A DNA stretch of 64,000 nucleotides from Streptomyces sp. CB02058. GTDB taxonomy: Bacteria > Actinomycetota > Actinomycetes > Streptomycetales > Streptomycetaceae. Shown piece after piece: positions 41,503 to 50,347 of this stretch (positions are counted from its first letter, which is position 1; each line of letters opens with the position of its first letter). The stretch spans positions 62,001 through 126,000 of the forward strand of contig NZ_LIPG01000004.1 in NCBI RefSeq assembly GCF_001905505.1. The letters are read 5' to 3'. Both the position numbers and the translations under genes were made by a program. The notes beneath the pieces were generated by a model, which saw nothing but the letters and a program-made list of their open reading frames with translations, searched no databases and was not told the DNA's origin.

Positions 41503-43056
41503 TCATGACATGCTGCCCCGGCACACCTCCCCCACGGCCGGAGTGCGGCCGGTGCGGAGGTAGTCGTCGACCTTCTCCGTGACACAACGGTTCTGCGGGT
41601 ATGTACCGTGGCCCTCCTCCTCGGCCGTCAGGAGCACGCCTACGCCCTCGCCCAGGGCGCGGGCCATACGGCGGGCGCCGGGGTACGGGGTCGTCGCGTC
41701 GCCGGTGCCGCCGACCACCAGCACGGGGGCCGCGCCGTCGGCGTTCACCTCGAACGTGGCGCGCTCACCGTCGAACGGCCAGCCGTAACAGAGGTAGACC
41801 CCGACGGACCAGGCCGCGCCGAACACAGGTGACGCGGCTTTGATGCGGGCCTCGTCCCGGTCGAGACGTTCGAAGTCGGGGCGCAGACTCGAGTCCGCGC
41901 AGGTGATCGCGATCTGGGCGGCGCGGCTGCTGTCACGCGGTGTCGCCGCGCGGTCGGCGGAGCCGATGCCGTCCGCGCCGTTGCCCAGCGGACGGCCGTC
42001 GTTTCGGTCGATCAGCGCGCCGAGGGCCTTGGCGAGCGACGACCAGCCGTCTGCGCCCAGGTCGAGATGGTCGCTCACGGCGTACAAGAGGCCGTCGGCG
42101 TCGAGGTTCCTTCCGCCGCCGGCCGGGGCGGGCTTCTCCTCCAGTCGGTTCGCCAGGCTCGCCATGCGTCGCGCGGCCTCCTGGGGCCCGTCGCCGGTCG
42201 GGCAGCGACGAATACGGGCCGCGCAGTGCGCAGCGAACCGGTCGAACGCCGCCTGGACCGCCTTGACCTGCGACACCTGCCCCTCGTCGTGGTCCTCGGT
42301 CGGATCGACGGGCGCTTCGAGGACGAGCCGTCCGACGTGCGACGGGTACAGGTGGGCGTAGACCGCGCCGAGCGCCGTTCCGTAGGAGACGCCGAAGTAG
42401 TGCAGCCGCTCGTCGCCGAGGAGGTAGCGCATCAGATCGAGGTCGCGCGCGGTGTGCGAGGTGCCGATGTGCGGGAGGAGCGCCCCGGAGTGCTCCGCGC
42501 AGGCGTCGGCCCCGTCGTAGCCGATGTCGTCCGCGGTCTTCCCGCAGCGCACGGGGATGGTCGCGCCAACTCCGCGCGGGTCGAAGGAGACCAGGTCGTA
42601 GCGGTCGAGGAGGGGCTTGTACTGGTTGAGGTATTCGGGCAGTCCGCTCACGCCGGACACACCCGGCCCGCCGAAGTTGAGGACGAGCGAGCCGATGCGC
42701 CGGGCGTTCGGGCCGGTGGCCCTGCGACGGATCAGGGCGACGTCGATCGTCCTGCCGTCAGGTTTCCGGTAGTCCAGGGGGGCCTTCATGGCAGCGCAGT
42801 CGTAGCCTGCGCGCGCGGTGGACGGCGAGGTGCAGCGAGACCAGTGGAGGTGCTGACCGGTGGTGAGCGCGGTGGGCAGACCGTCAGGGGGGTTGCTCGC
42901 GGTGAACTCCGTACGCGGCTCCGCGCTCCGGCCGGGAGCGTCGCCCTGGAGCCAGGCGCAGACGGCCCCGATCGCGGCGAGGACGACGCCGGCCATGATG
43001 AGCGCACCGGCCGAGAGGCCCGGTCCACGGCTTCGTACCGGATGTGAGTCGCTCAT
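41503..43056 (-). CDS. Secreted or membrane-anchored S33 peptidase (tripeptidyl aminopeptidase-like)
   Basis: A 517-residue alpha/beta-hydrolase peptidase. An N-terminal hydrophobic segment (AGALIMAGVVLAAIGAVCAWL) is a signal anchor or signal peptide. Then come LNFGGPGVSGVSGL (oxyanion), FDPRGVGATIPVRCG, the nucleophile elbow FGVSYGTALG, Asp in GGTGDATTPYPGA and His in EEGHGTYPQNRCV, plus the TAP-like C-terminal domain. Streptomyces homologues remove tripeptides or act on proline-containing peptides outside the cell. Start ATG 43056 follows GCGGGGG. Single gene. Confidence 0.85.
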   Translation of the reverse strand: MSDSHPVRSRGPGLSAGALIMAGVVLAAIGAVCAWLQGDAPGRSAEPRTEFTASNPPDGLPTALTTGQHLHWSRCTSPSTARAGYDCAAMKAPLDYRKPDGRTIDVALIRRRATGPNARRIGSLVLNFGGPGVSGVSGLPEYLNQYKPLLDRYDLVSFDPRGVGATIPVRCGKTADDIGYDGADACAEHSGALLPHIGTSHTARDLDLMRYLLGDERLHYFGVSYGTALGAVYAHLYPSHVGRLVLEAPVDPTEDHDEGQVSQVKAVQAAFDRFAAHCAARIRRCPTGDGPQEAARRMASLANRLEEKPAPAGGGRNLDADGLLYAVSDHLDLGADGWSSLAKALGALIDRNDGRPLGNGADGIGSADRAATPRDSSRAAQIAITCADSSLRPDFERLDRDEARIKAASPVFGAAWSVGVYLCYGWPFDGERATFEVNADGAAPVLVVGGTGDATTPYPGARRMARALGEGVGVLLTAEEEGHGTYPQNRCVTEKVDDYLRTGRTPAVGEVCRGSMS

Positions 43057-43393
43057 CGAAACCCCCGCGCTCCCGCCCCTGGACGCCGCCCGTACCCCTG
43101 ATCATCCGTTCGTCGAACGAGTGCAGGGTACAAGCCGCCTCCGACAGCCCGGCTCGCGCGAGTGCCCAGGACGTCGGACCACCAGGTGTTCACGCAGGTC
43201 CGGGCTGGAAGCCGGGCTGTCCTGTCCCCAGGCACGGCGTGGAACGGCCGCGGGGGCGACTCGAGCGCGGCTGCCGCCACAACCGATTCACTGAGACAGA
43301 ACCCGGACGTGCGCGCGATCGTTTCAAGATCGTCTGGCCTCTAGTGTCGTCGGTGTCAGCAGGAAGTACCGCAATCGACAGTCGCTGGAGATC
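43057..43393. other. Divergent promoter region, nothing else recognised
   Basis: 337 bases between the divergent peptidase and lipoprotein genes. CTCTAGTG near 43339-43346 may be part of a -10 for the lipoprotein gene. No gene or clear palindrome. Confidence 0.35.
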
Positions 43394-44080
43394 ATGATGC
43401 GCTCGCGTCCCGCCGCTCGCTCCGTCCGTCTCGTACTGGCCGCCGCGTCGGTGGCAGCCCTCGCCGTCACCGCCACCGCCTGCGGCCCGGAAGACACCAC
43501 GGACACCGGCAGCGCCGCTGCCCCCTCCGCCTCCGCCCCCTCTTCCGGCGGAGGCAGCGACACCCCCTCGACCAGCGGCACCACGAGCAACGGAGGCAAG
43601 TCCGGCGGGTCCGACACGAGCAGCTCCAACGACAAGAGCGGCTCCGGCGACAGCGGTGACAAGAGCGGTTACGGGCAGTCCTGCGGTACCAACGACCTGG
43701 AGTTCACCGTCACCGCGGAGTCCCAGGCCGGCGGGTACTACCTTGTCACCGCCAAGGCCAAGTCCGGCATCACCTGCTACTTGGACGTCAACACCCCGAG
43801 CGTCGCCTTCGGCTCCGGCGCCGACGGCGTCGCCTCCCCCGTCGGACAGGGCGGCGAAGACCCCATCAAGCTCACAGGCTCCGCCGTCGCATACACCGGA
43901 ATCAACCCCAAGACCACGGACACCGACGGCGGCAAGGAGTTCGAGAACGTCATCATCGCCACCACGGAGGACGACCCCGACCCCGCCGAGCTCGAACTCC
44001 CCGACACGGCCACCGTGGACAAGCCCATCGTCACCAACTGGTCCACCGATCGCGACGAGACCGTCCCGCGCATCGTCTGA
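43394..44080 (+). CDS. Secreted lipoprotein with Ser/Gly-rich linker (DUF4232-like)
   Basis: A 228-residue lipoprotein. The signal peptide ends in TATAC (lipobox, Cys30); residues about 35-93 are a low-complexity Ser/Gly/Asp/Lys spacer; the rest is a beta-rich domain beginning CGTNDLEFTVTAESQAGGYY, with a second cysteine in GITCYLDV (likely disulfide). This is the layout of DUF4232 lipoproteins common in streptomycetes, function unknown. Two ATGs (43394, 43397) are adjacent. No operon partner. Confidence 0.75.
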   Translation: MMRSRPAARSVRLVLAAASVAALAVTATACGPEDTTDTGSAAAPSASAPSSGGGSDTPSTSGTTSNGGKSGGSDTSSSNDKSGSGDSGDKSGYGQSCGTNDLEFTVTAESQAGGYYLVTAKAKSGITCYLDVNTPSVAFGSGADGVASPVGQGGEDPIKLTGSAVAYTGINPKTTDTDGGKEFENVIIATTEDDPDPAELELPDTATVDKPIVTNWSTDRDETVPRIV

Positions 44081-44291
44081 CCAACACCCTTGCTTCGTTG
44101 CTTGGCGGCCGCGGCGGGCCTTGCGGCGCCTCATTCGGGCGAAGGAGCCGCTCCACGGCATCAACCGGGCGAGGGGCAGGCCCGATCTCCGGAAGCGGCG
44201 TGGTGCCGGGCGTGCCGTGGGTGGTCCTGTTCGTGGTGCGGTTGGCCGGCGTATTCGTGCCGGCCTGCGGCAGACGTCGGCGGGCGACCGG

Positions 44292-45581
44292 TCAGCCCTG
44301 GAGCCACCACGGACTGCTGTACGCCACCCCCCAGTCGTTGCACGCGTGCCCGGCCGGGCCCGGTGAGCCGTTGGCCTGAGCCGGGTCGGAAACACGCAGG
44401 ACGACCCAGTTGCCGTCAGCGGTGTCCAGCGGCACGGTGAACTCGCTGATCCGGCCCGCCGTCGTCGTGATGACGTCGACGACATCGGGCGCGGCGCTGC
44501 CGGGCCGCAGCACCTGGATGTCGAGCGGCTTGCCTGTCCACTCCGCGCCCCGGTCCAGGTCGACCCGGAAGCGTACATCCCCGGAGGTGAGGGGCAGCTG
44601 ACCCCCCATCCGGACACCAGCGGCCGTGGCGTCCAGGCGCAGGCCGGAGACACGGGTCGCGAAGAAGCGCCGGGCGCGCATCGCCTCCAGGACTCCCGCC
44701 CTGGTGTTCTCGGTGACCCACAGTCCGCTGCGGCCCTTGCCCTCGGGGATGCCCCAGTCGGTTCCGTGCTCGTCGGTCACACCGGTGAGGCCGGTGCGCC
44801 AGCCGGCGTTCAGACAGGCCACCAGCGGCGAGCTCATCCCGGAGGACCAGCCCTCGAAGAGGTAGTCGTCGGTCCGGTTGAACATCTCCAGGCTGACCAT
44901 GCGGTCGTGCACGGCCGCGTGATGGCCGAACTCGTTGAACCGCAGCTCCTCCCGCCCAGGATGGTTGAAGCCGGCCACCGCGTCCTTGTCATCCAGCCAG
45001 TCGAAGAACGCCCCCATGCCCGGCGCCAGCGACATGTCGACATAGGAGTCGGAGAACCACACGTTGGCGTGGCCGAGCAGGGCGTGCGTCCACTCGAAGC
45101 CGCGGATCGCGGTGTAGACACCGGGGACGTTGGCGGCGTCCGCCAACGTCGCCGTGCGCTTCCACTCGGAGGAGTTGAGACCTCCGATGGTGAACACCCC
45201 GCTGTGGTCGGTGAGGGCGGCGACGTCGAGGCCGGCGCTGCGCATCGAGGCGAAGGCGAGAGCGGGGTCCCCGTCGCCGTCCGACATCGCCGTGTGGTTG
45301 TGCAGGTCCGCGTGGACGAGTGTCGTCCCCTGCGTGATCAACGACGCCCGGGACGCCCCGCCCGCCGCCTGCGCGGCGGAACTTCCGGTAGCTGCCGTGC
45401 CGGTGGTCGCGGCCCGGGCGCTGCCCGGAGCAGCCGCCATGAAGAGCATGCCGCCCGCGGCAGCTCCGAGCAGCGCACGGCGGCTGGTCCCGCCCGGCTG
45501 TCCTTGGGCACCGCGCTCGTGCCCGTGGTCGTGTCCGTCATGGCCGTGTACGTGCGTGTGATCGTGCCCGTGGTCTCCCAT
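44292..45581 (-). CDS. Tat-exported PHP-domain metallohydrolase (CehA/McbA-like) with His-rich leader
   Basis: A 429-residue protein. Before the Tat signal (TSRRALLGAAAGG at residues 32-44, cleavage near SARA) there is an unusual leader with nine histidines in the first 22 residues, in H-x-H steps. The mature part is a PHP phosphoesterase/hydrolase: HADLHNHTAMSDGDGDP, ALTDHSGVF, FEWTHALLGHANVWF, FNHPGRE and LTGVTDEHGTDWG are metal-site blocks; a C-terminal beta-domain follows (FRVDLDRGAEWTGKPL). CehA/McbA members hydrolyse carbamates or phosphoesters. GGGTGAG precedes ATG 45581. Confidence 0.82.
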   Translation of the reverse strand: MGDHGHDHTHVHGHDGHDHGHERGAQGQPGGTSRRALLGAAAGGMLFMAAAPGSARAATTGTAATGSSAAQAAGGASRASLITQGTTLVHADLHNHTAMSDGDGDPALAFASMRSAGLDVAALTDHSGVFTIGGLNSSEWKRTATLADAANVPGVYTAIRGFEWTHALLGHANVWFSDSYVDMSLAPGMGAFFDWLDDKDAVAGFNHPGREELRFNEFGHHAAVHDRMVSLEMFNRTDDYLFEGWSSGMSSPLVACLNAGWRTGLTGVTDEHGTDWGIPEGKGRSGLWVTENTRAGVLEAMRARRFFATRVSGLRLDATAAGVRMGGQLPLTSGDVRFRVDLDRGAEWTGKPLDIQVLRPGSAAPDVVDVITTTAGRISEFTVPLDTADGNWVVLRVSDPAQANGSPGPAGHACNDWGVAYSSPWWLQG

Positions 45582-45864
45582 GGAGCGATCTCACCCTTTT
45601 GGCAGGAACATGGCCACATTCGATGACTGACCGGCAGGTGAACGTTGCGTGAGCGGCCGATCGCGAGCTTCTCGAGGGCCTTGAGTCGGCCTGAGGGTGG
45701 AAAGGTGAGGAGTCAAGACCGGGAAGGCCGCGGGTAAGTCTCGGGCGAGGGAATGAGCTGACGACGGGCCCGCCACTCAGGAGATACGACGAGGGCGGCG
45801 GCCCGGGAGAGTGGAACAACGCGCGGACCAGAAGAAGATGCCCGCACAATAGGAGTCCAGCCCG

Positions 45865-46422
45865 GTGCGAGGAAGTGCGGCCGTGACATTGCATACCGGC
45901 GTGACCGAGTTGTTGGCGGAAGCCGGCATCCTCGACGTGGACGTCGACGAAGCCGTCGCGGACGAGCACGTGCGATCGTCCGCGTACCAGCGCGTCATCT
46001 CGGTCACCGCTTCCTCGCCGAGCCGTGACCGAGACCGCGCGATCGTGGCCACGATCCTGCGCGACCCCGTGGAAATGGCCTCCAAGACGGCGGTGGTCGC
46101 CCTCGTGGACAGCATCGCGATGAAGGTGACCGGTCCTGCTGAGTTCCGACAGTGGTCGGCGGAACTGCTGCCGGAGATCGACCAGCTCAGGGCAGAGGCG
46201 TACCGCGACTTCATCCGTCGCCGCATCCACGACTGGCTGTTCTGCCTGTCCGTAAGGGACGGTCACGTGCCGACACCGGGCGAATTGGCGAGGGTGACGG
46301 ACTGGATGCAGCGCATCCTTTCCGAGGAGGCGACGTCTCTGACGGTACTCGCCCTGCTCGCCGAGTCGGGCAGCACCAAGAAGATTCGGAACATCGCGAA
46401 GAACAGGGCCGGCAGCCGCTAA
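45865..46422 (+). CDS. Conserved hypothetical helical protein
   Basis: A 185-residue, mostly alpha-helical cytoplasmic protein with charged residues throughout (RRRIHDWLFCLSVRDG, LARVTDWMQRILSEEATS) and a basic C-terminus (KKIRNIAKNRAGSR). No family recognised. Start GTG 45865 has AGGAG 10 bases upstream; GTG 45883 is an alternative. It is divergent from the PHP hydrolase gene, 283 bases away. The 294 bases after it (46423-46716) hold no recognised gene. Confidence 0.6.
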   Translation: MRGSAAVTLHTGVTELLAEAGILDVDVDEAVADEHVRSSAYQRVISVTASSPSRDRDRAIVATILRDPVEMASKTAVVALVDSIAMKVTGPAEFRQWSAELLPEIDQLRAEAYRDFIRRRIHDWLFCLSVRDGHVPTPGELARVTDWMQRILSEEATSLTVLALLAESGSTKKIRNIAKNRAGSR

Positions 46423-46716
46423 CCGAGAACACGATGAGTCGGTAGTACCCACCGGCTGACGCGCCGGCCGCCTCACCCACGCGCACGGCCGTGGCGGACG
46501 ATGCCGAAGCCGATCACTTCGTACGAGGCCGGTATCAGCCCGCAGCGCGCCGATGCCGGCCGCTGCGACGGCGCGGGCCTGGTGGTGCGCCCCCTCGGTG
46601 AGCACGGCGGTGTTGCCCTCCCGGTTCGTGGTGGCGAACAGATCGCTGAGCCGTGAAGGGCGGGAGCAGAATCCCGGAGCGGCAAGAAGCCGCTCGGACC
46701 GTGCAGGCGTCGACCG

Positions 46717-47043
46717 TTACCGACGCCTGCGTCCGAAACCCCGGCGCCGGGGTTCGGGCTCTTCCTCCTCAGGAGCGGGCTCCAGGACCTCCACCAGCCG
46801 GCTCACGTACACGCGGAACGCGGCATAGTGAGCGGTCAGACCCGATGTATGCCGGAAGGCCACGAACCACATGTCCTCGCCCACCTGGTGAATCTCCCGC
46901 GTCCCCTCACCGGTCCAGTTGTGCGTGCGCGCTATCCGGCGCGCGACCTCCCGCGCGTCCTCCCTGGTTCCCGGTACGTGCCTCATTTCGAGTCTGTGCT
47001 CGGTGTGGTCGAGGATCACATGCCACATGTCGCTTTCTCCCAT
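46717..47043 (-). CDS. Small hypothetical protein with basic tail
   Basis: A 108-residue cytoplasmic protein: MGESDMWHVILDHTEHRLEMRHV, then HNWTGEGTREIHQVGEDMWFVAF and a proline/acidic hinge (PAPEEEEPEPRRRG) ending in a very basic tail RRRGFGRRRR. The first part is a compact alpha/beta module repeated-looking in predicted structure; no family name is recalled. I chose ATG 47043 with GGGGGAA upstream over GTG 47055. Single gene, divergent from the GNAT gene. Confidence 0.6.
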   Translation of the reverse strand: MGESDMWHVILDHTEHRLEMRHVPGTREDAREVARRIARTHNWTGEGTREIHQVGEDMWFVAFRHTSGLTAHYAAFRVYVSRLVEVLEPAPEEEEPEPRRRGFGRRRR

Positions 47044-47219
47044 GGATTCCCCCACGTTCTTGACGCTCGTTTGATGCTCGCCGTCTGAAGTGATCTGTGA
47101 TCACCACCGTTGCCTGCGCATGTGTGACATCCATCCCCATCCTTCTGGTTCCCGATGGCTCAGCACAGGGAGGCGGCCGCGGAGCTGGAACCGGTAAGGA
47201 GTGCTGGTTAACTGGGGGC

Positions 47220-47789
47220 ATGACAGCACCTGCCTTGCAGATTCGTGAGAGCACGTCCGGGGATTTCGCGACCATCATGGACGTGGAGACCCGTGCCTTC
47301 GGCTATGACAAGGAGGCCGGACTTGTAGCAGCCCTCCTGGCCGACCCGACTGCTGTGCCGACGGTGTCCCTCCTGGCCTTCGATCGCGAGGAGCCAGTCG
47401 GGCACATCCTGTTCACCCGGGCCTTTCTCGACGGACTCGACGACCAGCCGATGATCCATGTCCTGGCTCCGTTGGCCGTGACGCCGGAGTACCAGCGCCG
47501 AGGCGTGGGCGGGCAGTTGATCGACGCAGGCATCCGGATGCTGAAGGAGCGGGGTTCGCACCTGGTCTTCGTCCTCGGCCACAAGGAGTACTACCCGAGG
47601 CACGGTTTCCGCCCCGATGCCGGTGCGCAGGGCTATCCGGCCCCCTATCCCATTCCGGACGAGGTTGCCGATTGCTGGATGGTTCAGCCTGTCAGTGACC
47701 GGGGGTTCGGGGTCGGCCAGGGGAAGGTCCGCTGCTGCGACGAGCTGAACAAGCCCCAGCACTGGCGTGACGACGAGGCGGACCGCTGA
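47220..47789 (+). CDS. GNAT-family N-acetyltransferase (YhbS-like)
   Basis: A 189-residue acetyltransferase with LAPLAVTPEYQRRGVGGQLIDAGI as acetyl-CoA-binding motif A, HLVFVLGHKEYYPRHGF as motif B, and APYPIPDEVADCWMVQPV near the end, the layout of YhbS-type GNAT proteins. Start ATG 47220; the frame extends to 47097 but homology begins at LQIRESTSGDFATI. Substrate unknown. Single gene. Confidence 0.85.
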   Translation: MTAPALQIRESTSGDFATIMDVETRAFGYDKEAGLVAALLADPTAVPTVSLLAFDREEPVGHILFTRAFLDGLDDQPMIHVLAPLAVTPEYQRRGVGGQLIDAGIRMLKERGSHLVFVLGHKEYYPRHGFRPDAGAQGYPAPYPIPDEVADCWMVQPVSDRGFGVGQGKVRCCDELNKPQHWRDDEADR

Positions 47790-48094
47790 ACGAGTTCCGC
47801 TCCCGGGCGGCGGGCTGACCACAGTGACCGGTCTGCCTGCCGTCCGCTCGGTGCGGCGCGCACCCCTGTGAAAGCTGCCGGCTCGTCGAAGCCCGTAACA
47901 CGGTCGTGGTCAGATCTTCGGTGCAAGAAGGAACCCGCGAGTCCCGTCCATCATCAAGGTCCGTCGAGGGCCTGAGCGGCCGGCGAGCAGGTCGAGCAAG
48001 TGGTCCCGGGCGAGAAGCAAGGGACGGCGGCGTACAGGCGGGACGGGGTACACCGCTGTGCGGGCGCTCCCCCATCGGGCAGTTGTGCAGTCGG
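47790..48094. other. Intergenic stretch, nothing recognised
   Basis: 305 bases between convergent genes. On the minus strand a frame ends ...RTLMMDGTRGFLLAPKI at 47910 without a start of its own; I do not recognise it. No clear terminator. Confidence 0.35.
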
Positions 48095-49489
48095 TCAGGA
48101 AGCGTCGTGGGCAAGGCGTTTCGAGGCTTCCGCTGCGCGCAGGCGGCCGTCGAGGGTGTAGCCACGCTGGATGAGCAGGGCAAGCAGCATCAGGGCCGCC
48201 GGCAGCAGTCCGAAGCCCAGGCGCAGGGCCGTGAGGGCCGTGCCGGGCTGGGGTACCGTCTGGCCGGCCGCGCTGGCGACGAAGCCGCTGAGGGCGAGCA
48301 GTCCGGCGTAGAGGTAGGGGCCGAGCGCAGCGCCGGTAGCCTCGGCCGCGGTCCAGACTCCTGTGTAGGCGCCGGCCGTGGAGGTGGCCCCGCTCGCCTC
48401 GATGACGTCCGGCATCATCGAGAAGGGCAGCAGTTGCATCGCCGCGAACGCGATACCCAGCACCACCACCGCGCCGACCAACGCGGGCAGTCCGAGCGGC
48501 CGCCCGACGGCGAGGGCCAGTGAGCCGAGCGCGAAAGCCCCCTGTGCGGCGAGGAGCAGCGGCTGTTTGCCGAAGCGGCGTGCGGCGGCGACCCAGGCCG
48601 GGGTGGCCACCAGGGCCGGTGCCACGAAGGCGGCGACCAGGACAGTGGTGAGCCGGGGACGGCCGAGTTCGTACTCGGCGTAGTAGGGCACGGCTGCAAG
48701 CACCAGGTGACTGGTGGTCGACATGGCCAGGTAGGAGGCGACGAGCAGTCGGAACTGGCGGTCGCGCAGCGCGCTGCGCAGGGTGTCGAGTCCTCCGGGA
48801 CGGGCAGCCGGGGCCGGCGCGGGTACCGCAGCGGTGAGACGACGTACCCCGTGGATGCCCATCGCCATCGTGGCCAGCATGCCGAGGCCGAGTATCACGC
48901 CCATCCGCACATAGCCCCCGCGGGTGGGGTCGTCCTGCCCGGTGATCAGCGGCGCGATCAGCCCGCAGATCAGGATGCCCGCGGTGAGGACCACCATCCG
49001 GAAGCCCATCAGACGGGTGCGCTCGGAGTAGCCGATGCCGAGGTCGGCCGGGGCGGCGAGGTAGGGCACCTGGTAGAGGGCGAAGAGCAGGTTGCCGCAG
49101 ACGAAGGTGACGGCGACCCAGGCCGCCGCTGCTGGACCGGTGGTGGCGCCCGGTGGTGCGAAGAGCAGGGTGAAGGCGACCGGCAGCGCGCAGGCGGCGG
49201 CCATCAGCAGGCGCCGGTGGCCGCGGCGGGCCAGGTCGGCGTCGGACAGTCGGCCCACCCACGGGTGGAGCAGCACATCGGCGATCTTCGGCAGCAGCAG
49301 TACCAGGCCGGCCAGGGCAGGGGCGACCGCAAGTACGTCGGTGAGGAAGTAGAGCAGCAGCAGGCCCGGCACGGTGACCCAGGCCCCCATGGCCAGTGAG
49401 CCGCCGGAGAACATCAGCAGCCCGCTGAGGGGGAGACGGCTCCCGCGCGCGGGCGCGTCATGCGCCACTGTCCGGTTCGGCTGCGACAT
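48095..49489 (-). CDS. GPH/MFS_2-type transporter
   Basis: A 464-residue, 12-helix transporter similar to the glycoside-pentoside-hexuronide:cation symporter group: LPKIADVLLHPWVGRLSDADLARRGHRRLLM corresponds to the family's helix 2-3 region with its D-x-x-x-G-x-x-x-D pattern, and ALYQVPYLAAPADLG to the helix 4-5 region. GGGGGAGAC precedes ATG 49489. It is divergent from a TetR regulator with an array of half-sites between them, so import or export of a molecule sensed by TetR is likely. The substrate is unknown. Confidence 0.82.
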   Translation of the reverse strand: MSQPNRTVAHDAPARGSRLPLSGLLMFSGGSLAMGAWVTVPGLLLLYFLTDVLAVAPALAGLVLLLPKIADVLLHPWVGRLSDADLARRGHRRLLMAAACALPVAFTLLFAPPGATTGPAAAAWVAVTFVCGNLLFALYQVPYLAAPADLGIGYSERTRLMGFRMVVLTAGILICGLIAPLITGQDDPTRGGYVRMGVILGLGMLATMAMGIHGVRRLTAAVPAPAPAARPGGLDTLRSALRDRQFRLLVASYLAMSTTSHLVLAAVPYYAEYELGRPRLTTVLVAAFVAPALVATPAWVAAARRFGKQPLLLAAQGAFALGSLALAVGRPLGLPALVGAVVVLGIAFAAMQLLPFSMMPDVIEASGATSTAGAYTGVWTAAEATGAALGPYLYAGLLALSGFVASAAGQTVPQPGTALTALRLGFGLLPAALMLLALLIQRGYTLDGRLRAAEASKRLAHDAS

Positions 49490-49506
49490 GTCTCCCCCTG
49501 CCAGTA

Positions 49507-49537
49507 ATCCAACGCTCGCTGGATAGTTTCGCTGGAT
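49507..49537. promoter_or_regulatory. TetR operator array (three half-sites)
   Basis: ATCCA (49507-49511), N8, TGGAT (49520-49524), N8, TGGAT (49533-49537); the last two lie in a 12-base direct repeat TCGCTGGATAGT (49516-49527 and 49529-49540). The ATCCA-N8-TGGAT unit recurs at 50298-50315 before the monooxygenase gene. Confidence 0.65.
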
Positions 49538-49557
49538 AGTAAGGCAAGATTGCGGCC

Positions 49558-50229
49558 ATGACGACTTCCCGGCGCCGCCCAGGGCGGCCGCGCCTCGCCG
49601 AGCAGCGGGCCACCGCTGATCTCATCGTGGAGGCGGCCACCGGGCTGTTCGCCCGGCACGGCTTCGATTCGGTCGGCGTCCGCGACATCGCGACGGCGGC
49701 CGGAGTGGATGTGTCCACCGTCCATCACCACATGGGAACCAAGGCCGAGCTGTACGACACCTGCTTCGCCCGCGTGTTCGAGGCCGAGCGGGCCGCACTG
49801 CGCGAGGCCGCGGAGGCGGCGTCGGGCGCGGTGGCGGCCTACGGTGAGTCCGCCGGGGAAGCGGCGGCCCATACCGCACACGTCGCCCTGCACGAACTGC
49901 TCGACGCCTTCGTCGACTTCCTCGAGGACCGTCCGGAGACCACCGCGCTGTGGCTGCGCCGCTGGCTGGAGCCGGAGCGGCACGCGGAGTTCGACGCCCG
50001 GTACGCGACCCCGCTCTACCGCCAGGTCGAGCAGGCGCTGACGGAGGCGGACGCGGTCGGCCTGCTGACCGAGCCGACTGCGCACATCGCCGTGCGCAGC
50101 CTGGTCTGGGCGGTGCACGCGCATGTGGTGAGCCTGCTCTCCGGGCGTGCGGGAGCGCGGGAGCGCCGGGAGCTGCGGGCCTTTCTCCACCGCTGGATGG
50201 ACCGCATGTACGGGCCGGACGCGGGCTGA
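49558..50229 (+). CDS. TetR-family transcriptional regulator
   Basis: A 223-residue TetR protein: HTH in the first 60 residues (FARHGFDSVGVRDIATAAGVD, STVHHHMGTKAELYD), then a variable ligand domain. It is divergent from the MFS_2 transporter and directly upstream of the FMO/SDR operon; the same operator core is found in both promoter regions, so it most likely represses all three units, including itself. ATG 49558 is close to the operator, suggesting a short or absent leader. Confidence 0.88.
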   Translation: MTTSRRRPGRPRLAEQRATADLIVEAATGLFARHGFDSVGVRDIATAAGVDVSTVHHHMGTKAELYDTCFARVFEAERAALREAAEAASGAVAAYGESAGEAAAHTAHVALHELLDAFVDFLEDRPETTALWLRRWLEPERHAEFDARYATPLYRQVEQALTEADAVGLLTEPTAHIAVRSLVWAVHAHVVSLLSGRAGARERRELRAFLHRWMDRMYGPDAG

Positions 50230-50296
50230 TCCGCCCCCTTGCCCCCGACGCGCCTTGACGGGTCGGCCGACGTGGCCGCATGATGCCCGGGCCATC

Positions 50297-50316
50297 AATC
50301 CAACGGTTGATGGATT
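50297..50316. promoter_or_regulatory. Second TetR operator, upstream of the monooxygenase gene
   Basis: AATCCA, 8-base spacer, TGGATT, a perfect inverted repeat of 6-base arms, 32 bases before the start at 50348, matching the core of the array at 49507-49524. Confidence 0.65.
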
Positions 50317-50347
50317 AAATGCCACCAAGTTCGTCAGGGAGGCCGGC

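Noticed and set aside
46423..46716. Minus-strand frames with protein-like bits (ASYEVIGFGIVRHG) near 46480-46560
   Set aside because: Too short, frames change, and no family could be named; not enough for a pseudogene call.
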